A DNA stretch of 64,000 nt, from positions 33,820,689 through 33,884,688 of the forward strand of contig CM025851.1 of the NCBI GenBank assembly GCA_003952965.2. The letters run 5' to 3'. The translations under genes were made by a program, and so were the position numbers. Below are positions 35,801 through 49,876 of the stretch, in pieces; the first letter of the stretch is position 1, and each line of letters begins with the position of its first letter. The notes beneath the pieces were generated by a model. The model had not been told where the DNA came from, made no database searches, and saw nothing but the letters and a program-made list of their open reading frames with translations. This DNA comes from Morella rubra. Its lineage: Eukaryota; Streptophyta; Magnoliopsida; Fagales; Myricaceae.

Positions 35801-38800
35801 TAATAATAAAGCTTTTAGCAGTACAAGAATGATCTTTGAAAAGCTTAACGACATACAAAGGAGAAATCATTGAACATCAGCAACATACAATTAACTGGAG
35901 GCCCTCCTCGAGGAAATCTCTTTGGGGACTGTGGGATACGAGGAGGAGTTCTAAGACTGGCAAATCTGGAGTAGGAATCACCCTAACCGTGATATAAGAG
36001 AAACAAAGACGTCTCATTAATGCGTAAACACAAAAAATTCCTTCGAAAAGAAAAAATCAACATAGGAAATAAGCATAAAAAAAGGGATATAAGAGCAGGA
36101 TAGAAGAAAACTCAACAGAAGTGTATGAAGTGCACATCCATCAACAAAGAATATTAAATCGACAACATAAGACGAAAAAAAGACCCACATTTCTTTCACT
36201 GCTTGGGCGTGACCCCCCCACAACAATACAACAATGGGCTTTCGCACAAATAAAGCCAGCATGCTCAAGGTGATGACGATCATAAATGAACAAGACTCCT
36301 CTGTATATATGCTCCACAGGGCCTTGCTTCCCCTAACATGACAGAAAGAGAGATTAGATGATGATTACATGCTTCCAAAAAATCAACAAAAGCTATAAGT
36401 GGTCTTACTTTGCAGGGACCCTCAATAATCCTCACAACATCTTTCACAGATACAGGGTTCTTATTCCTGTCTTGGACACTGATTTTCTTCTCAATCTTGC
36501 ATTTGATCTCTCTCAACTTAACAAGAGCAACCTCAGGTCTGTCAGGAACTCCCTTAAGAACCTAAAGAATAAAGTCATGCACGTGAGCATCTTGATAAGT
36601 CGCTGTTCAATAATTTAAGACAGATCACTCACCTGAAAAGCTTCACTTTCTACACGGATTATTACACCAAAACTCATGTTGCTGCAACCAAATAAACAAA
36701 CAAAAAACGTTAAGTTACTCCTGAATAGATAAAAACGTCTCACTCCAGTATCACCAGATCGATCAAATGAAAAGAAAACTTTGAACCAATTGGTGAACAG
36801 AAGAGAAAATCTTACTCCAGTAGCACAAGATCATGAAGCTCATAGTCCCCAATTCTTGTAACACCAGAAGTTACCTCAGAGCTCTCCACAACGTCATCAG
36901 CAAATACACGGATCTGAATATAACAGATGCTTCTATTATTTCTGGATTAATTATCCAGCTATAGCGTTAATCATGAAGTCCTAGTTATCTAACAGGGTCC
37001 ATTAAAATATTAAGCATATCACTTACATGTTCCTTGGTAGTATCAGACAAAATGATGAGCACGTGCTGCTCAACCTTAACAACCATACCGGTTGCACCTT
37101 CCTGTGTGCCAGTCACAACCTTAACATGATTGCCAGGTTCAAAGTATTTGCAAAGTTCTTTTTCATTTACAGCAAGAGTTTTCTGAAAAAAATACCACCC
37201 ATCCCAAGGTCAATTCATTACCAATGAACAGAATACTGAATTGGTAGGCAGATAAGAGAAAACCACTTTGAACAGTCAACAGTCAAAACAAAGGCAATTC
37301 GTAGCAATATAATTATTTCTTACAGGAAGACCCTTCATTTCTGGTCTGATGTGAACATTGTCTTCCTCGACCTTCTCTACCCAACCTTTCAAATTTTTGA
37401 GATCGCCCTTAACAACGATCACTGCATCACCCTTCATAAAATGTCCTTTTCTTCTATTTGCAAATAATGTAGACAAACTGGCTATATCACCAGCTCCATT
37501 CTCACCAGGTTTTCGAAATTTTTCAAGTTCATCAAAAGTGGGTTTGATATTCAGGGTGCTGATTGATTTCATCGATACAGTTTTGTATAAGAACCCATCT
37601 TTGAACAACATTCCTCCTATATTCTCAAAATATTCTCCAGTCATTGGATCACGTCTGCGGTCTACATGAATTTTGAGTTCTCTGACAAAAGAAAGGATAA
37701 GAGATAAAAAGGCTAGCGAGTTAGATTTTATACCATGCATAAGTTACATAGCAACTAAATCACAAGAGAAATTATAAAATAAGTACCTAGCTTCCTCAAT
37801 ATTCATAAACCGTGGAGGAGGAACAAACACCTTCTTTTTCACAACTTCTCTACCCTCCTGTGTCATAAATGAATTGCAAGTTATTAACAGGATACAAAAA
37901 GCCCCTGCTGTAGTCCCTTTAAATAATCTAATAGTTGAATTATTCGAAGGTTTATGTTTGCACAGACATGAAAGTATCAAACAGAAAAGGAATGAATTAC
38001 CATTTTGTTCGCAAGAGCCTGCAAGTCAATTCTTGGAATCAACTTCACGGTAACTCTCTGCCTAACATTATCTACATCCACCACCTATTGAGAACAAAGC
38101 TTGGCGGTCAGATAGAATATTTATAAATAGAATATCATTTAGTGAAAACTTATATTCCATACCTGTGCTAGGTCCCCTTTATACGTCCCAATTTTCATTC
38201 TGACCCAAGTATCCCTCGACAGATCAATTGCTTTGCTTTCAACAGAAAGAACATCAGTCATTTCTCTAATAGGTACAAGCATTACTTTCTGGGAAAATAT
38301 ATTGCGCAGTCCTTTGCAAGCCTGAAGCAAAAGAAGAAGAAAAAAGTAAATGCGCAAGCATTAAATAAATATGCATGAATCAATTACAGCTTTATTCCAT
38401 TCCTAATCTCACACAGTACGATGAATTATCCATACATCAGACATAACTTACCTCTTTCACATGAGCTTCTTTACATGCTTCAACATATATGTAGTTTTTA
38501 AGATGATCCAGAGCAACAGCAGATGTGATTTGCAACTCAGGTCCTCTATCAATGGATTTCTGCATCAAGCAAAAAACCGCTTCTCGCTCCCGACCAATCT
38601 GACTTACAAGAATACAGGAATTTAATTAGAATTTTCTCCAAATAGGAGAATAAACAAGAAATTTAGAATTAACACAAAAACACATATTGATGGGAACACA
38701 AGAAGAATAATCATACTGCGCATTTGACCATCCATAACTTTGGATCCCTAACAGAAGGCAAAAGTGCCTGCTGTTCGACATCTGTGGTCTCCTCATCATA

Positions 38801-41432
38801 TTCGGTATGACTAGACCTCGCATATCTCGCCTGTATTCTCCTTTCAAGAGCTTCGACATCTTCTTGCTCATCCTCCCGAGGCAACAGTGGGCGACGATGC
38901 ATCCTTCTACCATCATCTTCATCAGGCAGATCTGCTCCACCGTCGACTATGAAATCTGAATGTTCAAGATGTACTTCATCAATCAGCAAGGCAAACAAAA
39001 TCTACATATCAAGGGGTGTAATGACATGCATGCTTCCCCGCCCCCCAGACAAAGAAAAAAAAAACAGAAAAAGTGAATCACTTCTTTTTTCAAAATAGCC
39101 CATAGGTTACACCCCTTCACCTCCAATTCTCGGGAATTCAGTTCCACACCATTATATAAGGTAGAGGAATGAATACGAATCACACAGTACGCAAAACAGC
39201 AAAAATTTACAAACACAGATGCACACACAGGATTTTTTTTAGCACGGCTAATACCAATTTAAATTGCACTAACCTAATTGTTTATCAAGGAGAAAAGCCA
39301 TTGCAGGGATTTAAAACAATAAAACAAGATGATGGAAACCAATATGATAACCAGAAGGCAGGGTATTTTTTGTGAGGCAGAGGGGAGGAAGTTCACTGCT
39401 ATTACTGCAATAACCACTGTGTTCATCATATTAAAATATTTCGCATTTTGATATTAATTAAACATACAAATGTGATCCAACAAACCCTCCATCTAAACTA
39501 TATCAATCATAATTAAGATAGATCTGAAAGGACACCATACTAGGATAAAGCAATATTTCTTTGAACGGAAAGAAATCACTTGAGAAGGCCCTAAGACCAA
39601 GTTTAGTATTAGAAGAAGAAGCAACATCTCTTCTATGCAAAATGCAACTACAATGTGAAAAAAATAGGTAATCAGGTTAGTCAAGTGGACTCTTGACTAG
39701 AGTAAAACTATGCCTTACAGAAATGGTAAACACTGTCTTCAAAAAGTTTTGTTGGAAATGAGCAGTTCTTAAAATGCAAAATGTCAAACGAAAGCCTCCT
39801 CTCACCCCTGAAAATGTCAAAATATTTGCTACTCAAAACTACGGTAATTTAACTACTCAACAATCCTCACACAATATTATGGTTATCTGAGGGGTACAAA
39901 AATAAAGATCTTGCATGGTAGAATTGCTATATACATGGAGTCAAAAAGTGTGCATCTTACTTTAGTCAGACATGGATATGTGCTTTGTATTTGGCACTTA
40001 GGCTCCATGAGGCTGTGCTTAAGTCACCCTCGTGCTGTTAATGACATTAGTCTTGCAGACTCAAAACATGCTGGGAAATATAACGTTCTATCACAAAATG
40101 CAACACACTAATACTGAACTTCCAAAGACTCAATAATATTGAAGCAAAAAGAATGCTATGGAATTGGGAAATTGTGTTCTACAGATTAAGCTGTCAAGTT
40201 AGGCTACTTACACAACTTGATATTGACAAAAGCATCCATTATACCTTTGAGCTTAAGAAAGTATGAACAGTGATAAATTATAATTTTGACGGCTTCAAAA
40301 TGATCTTATAGATGTGACAGTAAGGACATTATAAACTTAAGTTGCTGCAAATTCTGGTCAGAACCAAATAAAGATTTCTGTAGTTCGTTCAGGCGATGAC
40401 ATTAAGCAATACGCTTCAAAATTCGAAGTCACCCCTTTCCCCTCAACCCATTATGATTAACTAGAAGAAAACTATAGCAAGAAACATCACATCCACCTCC
40501 CTTACGGTTTTGTCAATCATTTCCCTCAATCATCTCTGTCATAGGAATCATATTGGATCAAATTCCTACATCCCAAACCATGGTGTTGGAAGAATACTTA
40601 TTTCGAAGACACATCAGGAAGTTTATCAGTTACTTGTTAGGGCTTTTGAAATGGTTTTTCATTCATTAGAATGTGCGGCTGGTGACAACAAGCAAATAAG
40701 GGTATTTGAATTTCACTTTTGAACTTATCCTCTCCCGATTAAGTTGCCTGATAAATCCCTAACTTAAAGACCGAGAGAAAAACAACTAGGATTACTAGAC
40801 ACAGAATCCAGTTGAAAACACAAACTTTGAAACCAGCTCAACTGATGCATTTGAACCCCATCAATCAGAAAGCTCAAATTGGTGAACTGATTATTACATA
40901 ATGCAAAGACTGTTGACGTTCAGAACTGAACCAAACACAAAAAGGTCTGAACTTCGAGTCGCGATCAGTCGCACAATTCAATGCCAACTTTCACAAATAA
41001 CGTCGCCGCAATTTTGCACATAATTAGGCAATCCACTGTCAATCTTCTAGCATATTGTGGAAGTGAAAAACAACAATAGTCTGAGTTCTGATAAAATTTA
41101 GGCACAAGAACCATACCGTCCTCGCCATCCTCCTCCTCCTCCTCGTCGTCCGTATCAACCTGAGCCTCAAGATCAAAGAAGTGGGAACCGGACCGCCTCT
41201 TCGGTCGGTGCCGCCTACCGCCGCCGCCGCCATAGTCCTCGTCATCGTCGTCCTCCTCATCCTCCTCCTCGTCCTCCTCCGCCACGTCGTCAATGAACTC
41301 AGATCTCCGCCTTTTTCGGTTCGACCCACCTCTCTCTACCTCCTCCTCTTCCTCCTCCTCTTCATCGTACTGGTACTCTTCCTCCTCCTGAGGCTCGAGA
41401 TCCTCATCCTCCTCGTCTCCTCTACGCGGCAT
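32791..41432 (-). CDS. SPT5: Transcription elongation factor SPT5 (last exon broken as read)
   Basis: SPT5 partners SPT4 (DSIF) on RNA polymerase II and controls pausing and processivity in the nucleus. Exons in coding order: 41432-41117, 38955-38717, 38598-38452, 38321-38163, 38084-38001, 37857-37787, 37681-37324, 37182-37027, 36913-36816, 36681-36633, 36561-36409, 36332-36189, 35982-35889, 35780-35622, 35534-35486, 35413-35319, 35142-35064, 34654-34600, 34462-34345, 34241-34098, 33289-33189, then 32889 on. The first 21 give 956 codons in one frame. Order: acidic N-terminus (1-105), NGN domain (near 160-245), KOW repeats, and a C-terminal region rich in TP motifs (TPMHPSRTPLHPYMTP, TPGGQPMTP). 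The terminal exon starts correctly (DGSCRVVLGSSGNGET) then shifts frame and stops at 32791, about 50 residues short of the family's usual end. Intron 14 has a GC donor. Confidence 0.93.
33290..34097 (-). other. SPT5 intron 20 (808 bp)
   Basis: Clean GT-AG intron between the TP-rich repeat exon and the penultimate exon. I see no nested gene or RNA in it. Confidence 0.7.
38956..41116 (-). other. SPT5 intron 1 (2.16 kb)
   Basis: Long first intron between the acidic N-terminal exon and the NGN region. Ordinary AT-rich intron sequence with no supported gene on either strand. Large 5' introns in plant housekeeping genes can enhance expression, but nothing specific is visible here. Confidence 0.7.
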
Positions 41433-43739
41433 CTCTTGGCTCTCGTTCTCCCTCGCTCTGTATATCTCTTAATAGCTGACGCTTTTCCTCTACGGGTTCT
41501 GCAAGTAAACCCTAGCAGATGAGGGTTAAAGAGTCGGGGGTGAGTTCCTGCCTTCTGTCACGAATGAAGGAGATGAAAGAGAGCGGCTCGGGTTTGGGAA
41601 GCCGCAGTTTGCCACGTCATCCCCACTATATGACTTCATTGGACGTCTGAAAAAAGCCAACAAAATTGCCCAACTAAAAATAAAAAGAATACTCTTAGAT
41701 AGGATGATTTTTTCATAATCATAATAAAAAACATTTAGTCCTATGACCCAGGCACAATGGCCTATCTTGACAGGGCTGCCATGGCCAGGTACAGCGGATA
41801 GATAACTGAACGGATGAAATTAGAATGATAAATTTCGTTTCGTTTCGATTTTTATTAGAATATAATTTTTTTATTTCAATTTAATTTTGATATTTTTACT
41901 GTAATGAAATTAGAATCTTCAGAATTAAAATCTAAAATTTCGATTCGACGACGTGTAGGCTTTTTTGGATTTTTTTTTAGAGTTCTAAGGACCCAAAATG
42001 TTTTATGAGCCTAAATGTTTAGAGATTTTTTATTTATTCGTCATAATTTAATCTAGATTATAAAATAAACATTCAAACAAAATTTATATATACTTTATTT
42101 TGAATCCTATTTAAAAAAAAAAATATAGAGTAGAATTTCTAATTTCGATTTCAGTTTAAAAATTATTAAAAATGACTTTCGATATATATCAGAATCGAAA
42201 ATTTCAATTCTTATCGAATTTTTGTCTATCTTATTAGGGTGGCCACTCCCTTCCCATAGGTTTTTTTTTTTAAAAAAAAAAGTCCCATAGGACAATTTTG
42301 GTACCAAATAATTTCTTTTTCAACTATATTTTTGTAAAAGTCTAAGTTATAACAATAACAATAACACTACTAATAATAAAAAACAACACAATAAGCTGAA
42401 AGTTACCATTATACGTGTAGATGGGGACAGTTGAAATAGGGCATAGCTGCTTAGCAATTTGTGTGGATGTTACATTTTCAGTTCCTTATATTAGACAAAA
42501 TTACTTTTCTTCAGTTAATAGAATTAGGTTCGATTCTTTACGAAAACATATCAAAGCTTATTTTCACCTTTACTTTAAAAAATATATATTAAAGTCAACT
42601 TAAGTAAGCTATCGTGGGTCCTACACTGATCTCTTAGAGATTTGTAATTTATACGTTAAGTGAGTCTATTTTGTATGGAATTGCTTGTAGAATTTCTCTT
42701 GCAATCCAAAAAATATTGCCATCCCCTTTGAGCCTGACATAACACAATCAATGAGGAGGCGTTACCTGGAAACTCTCATCAGATTCCTTCCTTTAAAAGG
42801 GATATGCAAGTAAACAAGCAGATCACGTATTGACAGTTCCAAAATGCTTACCATACTGTTACTTTGTCATATATGTGTATTTTTCTTTGCCTATGTTCAT
42901 TGGATATGATAAAGAAAGCGTCGATGTCCCAATACACCACACAGAGTAAATAGGGGAAGTCAAAGGCAGTGATATTTAGGGTCAAAATTTTAGGCCTAAT
43001 AAAATAATACATAAAATTTTTTCTTTATGTCAAATTATTATTTTTTATTTAAAATAAATATAAAAAATTTATTAAAATTAATCTTTTTATTTTTTTCATC
43101 GATTTTAATCGCTTCAAAATTTTATCAATCAATCACCACACATCACGTCATAGCCATTCAAAATTTCAAAGTGAACGTATATAGCCAAAGGTGACAACTT
43201 TTTAGCCTGCTAGCTATGTTTGTCAAGTAGCCAAGGGGTACTGTCAAGAATGTGAACCGCAGTTCTTATATCGTTCGTTTCTCTTAACTGGCAAATGTAG
43301 ATGCCTAAAACAAACAAAAAAAAAAAGACAAATTTAGAATTTTAGCCAAAGTTTTGGTATTCAGACGGCGAGCAAAAATTTCAATCAATTTTAATAATTT
43401 TTACAAATTTTAATAAATTTTTAAAATTTCAACGACTTTTAACACGTTTCACTATCCAAAAGAATTTACGCAACATTTTTAAAAAAATACACAAACACAC
43501 AAAACTTTGCGCAGACACACAAAACTTTGCGCAGACGAGAAAGTGTTTCTCCAATGACTTTGCCCAGGAAGATATTCCCGTGATCTGAATCTTTACACTT
43601 TTTACTTTACATGCATTCATTTCAAAATAAGTTGGAAAAAAGTCAAAAAAAAAAAAAAAAGTGACCAGAAAGTCTAGAAATTATGACAGGCAAAGAAGGA
43701 AAAGCTGGAGACAACTGAGGGCAAGTACCAAGAAACACC
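41433..43739. other. Divergent intergenic region between SPT5 and the peroxidase
   Basis: About 90 bases next to 41433 are the likely SPT5 5' leader. 41810-42230 has AT-rich sequence with repeated TTTCGATT/GAATCGAAA motifs in both orientations, perhaps a decayed inverted-repeat transposon. 43495-43534 is a perfect 20-bp tandem repeat. No gene seen. Confidence 0.45.
43495..43534. repeat. Two perfect copies of a 20-bp repeat
   Basis: ACACACAAAACTTTGCGCAG occurs twice head-to-tail, about 300 bp upstream of the peroxidase gene. Function unknown. Confidence 0.8.
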
Positions 43740-43752
43740 TATATATATTTAT
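43740..43752 (+). promoter_or_regulatory. Probable TATA box of the peroxidase gene
   Basis: TATATATATTTA lies about 85 bases upstream of the first in-frame ATG, as expected for a plant TATA promoter. Confidence 0.5.
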
Positions 43753-43832
43753 GTAAGACTTCATTGGCATTATCCCAGCTTACTCATCCATTCCAGTTGT
43801 CCTGCTTTCTTTCTCCTCCACATCCTCTTCCA

Positions 43833-45215
43833 ATGCCATCTCTTAAACTGGACATTTACAGACCTCCAATGGTGGCCTTGGTTTTGGCTATTGCTTTGTT
43901 TTCTCAGCTTGCTGGTTTCTCGCAAGCGGAACTACGAGTTGGCTTCTACTCCCAGACCTGCCCACAAGCTGAAATTATTGTCCGCTCCATTGTTCAGAAT
44001 GCCATACGCACTGATCCGCGGAATGCTCCAATTTTACTTCGGCTTCATTTCCACGACTGTTTTGTTGAGGTCTCTCTCTAGTCTCTCCCGCTCTCAAAAA
44101 CACACATATACACGCATGCACGTAGCAAAACTTCCGGTATCTATTCTCTTTGATCTTTATTTTTTTCTTTTGACTCTATACATACCATAGGGTTGTGATG
44201 GGTCAATTCTGATCGACAACGGCTCAAACCCAGAAAAAAAGGCACCTGCTCACGTAGGCCTTGAGGGTTTTGAGGTGGTAGAGAATGCCAAAGCAGAATT
44301 GGAAAGCGTTTGCAAGGGTGTGGTTTCCTGCGCAGATATCGTAGCTTTGGCCGCCAGAGATGCGGTGTCCTTGGTAACATAATAACATTCATCTTGTTTG
44401 TTAGAATTTTCCATATCATGTAATCTCTTAAAGAAAAGAAACAAAAAATCTTCTATGAATATGTTCCTAGTAATTTTCTAGTGAATTAATTTGCGAAAAA
44501 TTTGGTGTGCGCTCCAGATAAATGGACCATTTTATGAGGTGCCAACTGGCCGGAGAGATGGTCGAGTTTCAGACATGTCTCTTGCCGCCAACATGCCGGA
44601 GGTCGATGACTCGATTCAGGTTCTGAAATCTAAGTTCACGCAGAAGGGACTTTCAGATAGAGACCTAGTCCTTCTGGGTTCTGGTATAAACATCCAAGAT
44701 TAACGATTTGCCTAGCTCCCTTCCCTGCCTGCAGTATTCGATATTATCTTTTTAAGTACATGAACAACATTGTGAATCCAACAAAACTTGCAGGCGCACA
44801 CACCATCGGGACTACTGCATGTTTCTTTTTGCAGAAGCGATTATACAACTTCACCACAGACGGGAGATCTGACCCGGCTATCAACCCAGAATTTCTACCA
44901 AAGCTCAAAGCCATTTGCCCGCCGGGAAACTTAAATGACCGGATTCCTCTTGATATCGTCACAGCAAACACGTTTGATGAACAAATCTTCCGCAACATCA
45001 GGGACGGGTTCGCGGTCATATCGTCTGATGCTAGGCTCAACGACGACCAAACTACCAAGCGAACTCTGGAGGCCTATGCTAGCAACGGGAGTACTGAGGC
45101 ATGTAGACCATCTTTTACGAAAGATTTTGCCCAAGCAATGGTGAAGATGGGCAAAATTGGGGTCAAGACAGGATCCAAAGGAGAGATTAGGCGAGTTTGC
45201 AGCAATTTTAATTAA
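43833..45215 (+). CDS. Class III secretory peroxidase (peroxidase 43-like)
   Basis: A heme peroxidase that oxidises phenolics with hydrogen peroxide in the wall or vacuole. Four exons: 43833-44069, 44191-44373, 44518-44683, 44794-45215; 335 aa. A hydrophobic signal peptide (about 13-32, [20 protein letters not shown]) precedes the mature [15 protein letters not shown]. Distal Arg70 and catalytic His74 lie in [11 protein letters not shown]. The conserved [16 protein letters not shown] and PTGRRDGR follow, and the proximal heme ligand is His198 in [10 protein letters not shown]. The start could instead be the in-frame ATG at 43869, which gives a more typical signal peptide length. The ending [21 protein letters not shown] and the central [10 protein letters not shown] resemble Arabidopsis PER43 as I remember it, so orthology is likely but not certain. 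The exon 1 donor is GTCTCT, inside a short CT run. A poly(A) signal AATAAA is at 45274-45279. Confidence 0.93.
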
Positions 45216-46180
45216 ACGTATGCATTCTGCCAGCTTGCTTATGCTTATACCGCATAAGATTATATTCCATAAGAATAAATAAGATACAGTTTTTATCAGC
45301 AATATAAAAAGGCCAAATACAAGCATTTGCACCACATCTTTTACTCTATCGATACCGATAGCCCTTGGTTGTCAAATAAAGAGCTTATAATATAAATGGT
45401 ACCTTTATATTACGAAAGGAAATTAGAAACAACCTTTAGTGCTCTTGTAGTTCTGATCTTCTGCATTAGAAAGTCCAAATTTCAAAGTTGGCATCAAGCT
45501 AGCTAGCCCACGAGGACATTAATGGCTGAGAAAATAAAAACAAAAATACAAGGAGAGTAGGTCAATTTCATTCGCTTTCTCGCCGAATATTGGGTTCACA
45601 AGTCACAAATTTCACATATGGCTATGATATGTACGAAATAATGTCTATAAAGAAGAAAACAAGGAGAAAGAAAGGAGCTAAAAAGGCACAAGGACGGGAA
45701 CGGCATGTGTAATTAGTGCCTCTCTAAGTTGCCTCACTTGAATTTCATGTTGTTTAGTATGCTTTTCTTCATTAATTTAATAATCAACACCGACATTAAC
45801 AACTCGAGACAGTGGGTTCACCATGAGGGTTGTCGGTTCATCTTTTTCCCGCTGCATAAACTGATATAAAAGGGGTTGAATTTTGATAGGAAAAAAATTG
45901 AAGAAACTATCCTAATTCTGAAATATGATTAATGAACCGATTGAATAAGTTAAGTCCCACATAATTTTAATAGTTTTGTTTGTCTGAACAAAAATCAACG
46001 GACCTGTCCCACCGATTGGGAATATTTTTTGTTTTTGCTAGGTGGGCCATTTTCTTTTCATCTGGGTTGCTTCTGCCAAACGACGTCGTCCCTGCTTATT
46101 TCCTCTAGGTCCGTCCATCATCCTCGAAAAAGCGCGCACAGTCGGGGAACCTTACCAGCGACTTCAGCGTCACCGCAGAA
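45216..46180. other. Intergenic DNA between the peroxidase and the GT47 gene
   Basis: It contains the peroxidase 3' UTR (to about 45300) and, near 46050-46180, the probable GT47 5' leader. Nothing else recognised. Confidence 0.5.
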
Positions 46181-49100
46181 ATGGGAAGCATAAGCAACAA
46201 AGGCAGGCCGTTCGCGGCCTACCACCCTCCTCTCTGCACCCGCACTCACCAGGTCGGATCCCTCCTCCTCGTCTTCACCACCTTCTTCCTGACCCGCATC
46301 CTCGACCGCTCCTTTCCTCCTTGCCCCACCTTCTCCGCAGATAACCTGCCGATATCGCAGAGCCACGTTGGCTTCGCTGACGGTGGGTCCCTCTCATGGC
46401 CTGAGAGAGGGTACGGGTCACACCTCTTCCTCAAGATCTACGTATACGACGAGGACGAGATCGATGGACTGAAGCCGCTGATGTATGGGAGAGACGGTCG
46501 GATCACTGCCGATGATTGCTTGAAGGGGCAGTGGGGCACTCAGGTAATTGAGTTTTCTATTTCTCACATGCTACTGCGAGAGGGCGTGTTGAGTTTGGTT
46601 TGATACTCTTTTTGGTTTCTGAGAAAAACTTCGGGATAGAAAAGAAAGTTTTCAAGCAGTACTTTGATGATTAAGCGGTTGGTCACTTAGATTTAGTGTA
46701 TTATCTAATTTGTTTTCTTATTTGGAAGCAGGAATGGAAAATGAGTTGAAGTTTCACTATAATAACGGTAAAATAGTTGTTTCCAGGTTTGAACACGTAC
46801 AACCAGAAAATTGAACTAAATTAGAACGAAGGTTGAAACTCGGATCAACTATATTGATAATGAAGGAAAATCATTGGAAAGAAAATAGATTTATCAATGG
46901 AATGGTTTATGGTACTATTTATTCGCAATGTAGGTTAAAATATACAAGCTGCTTCTGAAGTCGAGGTATCGGACAAGAAAGAAAGAGGAGGCGGATCTGT
47001 TCTTTGTGCCAGGGTATGTTAAATGTGTTCGGATGATGGGTGGTCTTAATGATAAAGAGATTAATGAGACCTATGTTAAGGTAGAATCTTCTTACATTTT
47101 GTTGCTTGAAGCAATACGCAGCTGTTTCTTGGGTGTCACTGTTTTATCGTTTACTACCAGACCTCTGTCTTTTCAGGTCATAAGCCAAATGCCATATTTC
47201 AGGCGGTCTGGAGGCCGTGACCATATATTTGTTTTCCCAAGGTAAAATTTTGTTTTTTCCTGGGTACAGGAAGACTTGTCTGCCAAAGCCTAATGTAACA
47301 AATGGCTGTTATTGTTGTCATTTTCCTTTTGATTTAATGAACTCTACTACATCGGCACAACATATTTTGTTTTTGTTTTTCCATTAGCGCGTATAATTTT
47401 GTTTTCTCTTGATTTTGGTATTCTTGTCACCTATGTGAATGACCTTGCTTTCACTTGATCGCAGTGGTGCTGGAGCTTCCTTATTTAAATCTTGGGCAAC
47501 ATACATAAACTGGTCTATTATTCTGACTCCGGAGGTATCATGCTTTCTTCCCAAAACATCTTGTGAGCTTCATTTAGTGAATACGATTAATACTTACCAA
47601 GTAATCAAACGAATTAATAAGGACTGAACTTATTGTATCCGTTTAACTTGGGGCTTTAAGGACAAGGTTCATTTGCTTACATTTGAAAGTTTTTAAAGTT
47701 AGTATGTTGTTACAGAGCATTTGGTGCTCTTGTATAGCAAAAATGCATGAAGTCTGTATTATGAGCCTTATATTTTATAACAAACAAACTCACTAAATTG
47801 GGAATAGTATGATGATGAATAAGAGCAAAAATCTGTGTGGTGATCCATTCACCTGGAGAAGAGTTGAGTCGCACTGAGGTTCTTACCAGTAGTGGAGAGG
47901 TGCCTTTTTTCAGTCTGCTACAACTGTAGTGCTTTTCCAATAATATCCAGTATATGGGAATTATCATTTTTTCTAATCATTTTATCAGCAAATGTCTTTG
48001 GACATCCTCTCTTAATATCTCAAGCACAAGTTAGCTCTAGATTTAGTGTGGATGATTTGAACCAGAACCCTGTTCGTGCTAAAGTGAGTAGCGAATTGGG
48101 TGGCCTTTTGAACAGTTTTTCCATTTCCAGACTGGCTTTTGAACCATCCTTGTATAGACTCAATACTGTTGGTATGACAGGAGAGCCCAAGGACATATCT
48201 GAAGGAAGTTGTTAGTTGTTTTGTTTTACTAGCTTACCAATACAACATTTATCGATCTCGTATGAGGGAGTATGTCTTTGATGCCTAGCTTGGAATTGTG
48301 ATATCCAAGTTCTATCTATTAGGCTGTTTAAAATTTCAGACTGAACTCCTGGCATGAAATGTGTATGATCTGTTTCTTCTTTGTGTAGTAGGTTTCCATG
48401 ATTGGTATAGTTTTAGGTTTTCTCTATAATCACCTTGGAAGTGTTAAATTTTCACCCAATTGGAATAGGTTTCCACTTTTAAGGCTAGCAGCTGGTGTGT
48501 ATGAGATTGGCTGCCTGTGTCCAGAGGTTGCCCATATGTCTCTTAGATGCCTTGGGATATTCTCCAGACGAAGTTCAAAGTGAACCCAATTCCTAGTGGA
48601 TTGGGACTTTACTAGCTAGGAGCTGGTGTATATGACATGGGGTGGGAACACCCCTTGCAATGTCTTCGTAATGACATTAACTGTTAAAATATCCATGGTC
48701 CTTTTGTTTTCCTCCGTCTAGATCGGACCTCTGTCATTATATGTCTTAAGATCGTTATTAATAAGATCATTATGAAGATGTTTCTGTACGTATTTGGTCA
48801 TTTATGCAATCAGTTCTAGTGTATCTTGGGATGATTTCTCTTTATGGCTAATGAACTGTTGGTCCTCATTGGACCCTATCACAACATTTTTTTTTGACCT
48901 GAAAGATGTTGATTAATGTGTTAGCGCAGGGGGATCGGACTGATAAGAGAGATACAAGTTCATTTAATACATGGAAAGACATCATAATTCCTGGCAACGT
49001 TGATGATAAAATGACTAAAACTGGGGGCACCCTTGTCAAGCCTCTGCCTCTATCAAAAAGGAAGTATTTGGCAAACTATTTAGGTCGGGCACAAGGAAAG

Positions 49101-49842
49101 GTCGGACGTCTTCAATTGATAGGCCTTGCCAAGCAGTTTCCAAACAAGGTATGTCATCGTCTCTGACTTCTTCATCACTTTTAATGAAAGTTATCTGGTT
49201 TTTTCATTTCTGTGTTGATTCCCCTTGATTTTGCCAGATAATTCATTTGATCTACAGATGTCCCCTAGATTTAGGGTTCAGCACACGTGTTTAGTCATTT
49301 GCTTTAGGAAAAAATTTTGCAAAACAAAGCTGGGAAAACTTTTATAATTAGATGGAGAAGTCTCTGCTCATGACTAGGAGGAAGCAGTAAGACTTTTATA
49401 ATTATATAATTAGCTGGACCATGATTATTTTTATACTGTTGTTATGGGATTTACCTCAATCTGTATTATGTTTATATTGTTATTTTTACATATTCCTTAG
49501 TCACGAAACATATTCCTTTTTGTCTTCTACTATCTTACTGATGTAGTCTGTTGGCTGAGCAGAACTACTCTGGTATGTAACCAAAGTGTCTTTTCGTGTG
49601 TGGGTTGTGTTCTCTCTGAATTGCTAAATTATGAATTCTTTTATATTAGTCTCCCTTTTCTAGGGATATACACAGTATACGTATTGATTTTGTGAACAGT
49701 TGGAATCTCCAGAGCTGAAGTTCAGTGGTCCTGACAAGTTGGGAAGGATAGAGTATTTTGAACACCTTCGAAATGCCAAGTTCTGCCTTGCTCCTCGGGG
49801 GGAGTCATCTTGGTCCCTCCGATATTACGAGTCTTACTTTGT

Positions 49843-49876
<34 letters not shown>

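Noticed and set aside
41181..41522. 113-codon hydrophobic open frame on the plus strand
   Set aside because: Antisense of the Glu/Asp-rich first exon of SPT5; GAG/GAC repeats read backwards as Leu/Val.
44931..45335. 134-codon minus-strand open frame
   Set aside because: Antisense of the last peroxidase exon.
47892..48215. 107-codon open frame in the GT47 gene
   Set aside because: Lies wholly inside intron 4 with no recognisable domain; flanking exons splice cleanly around it.
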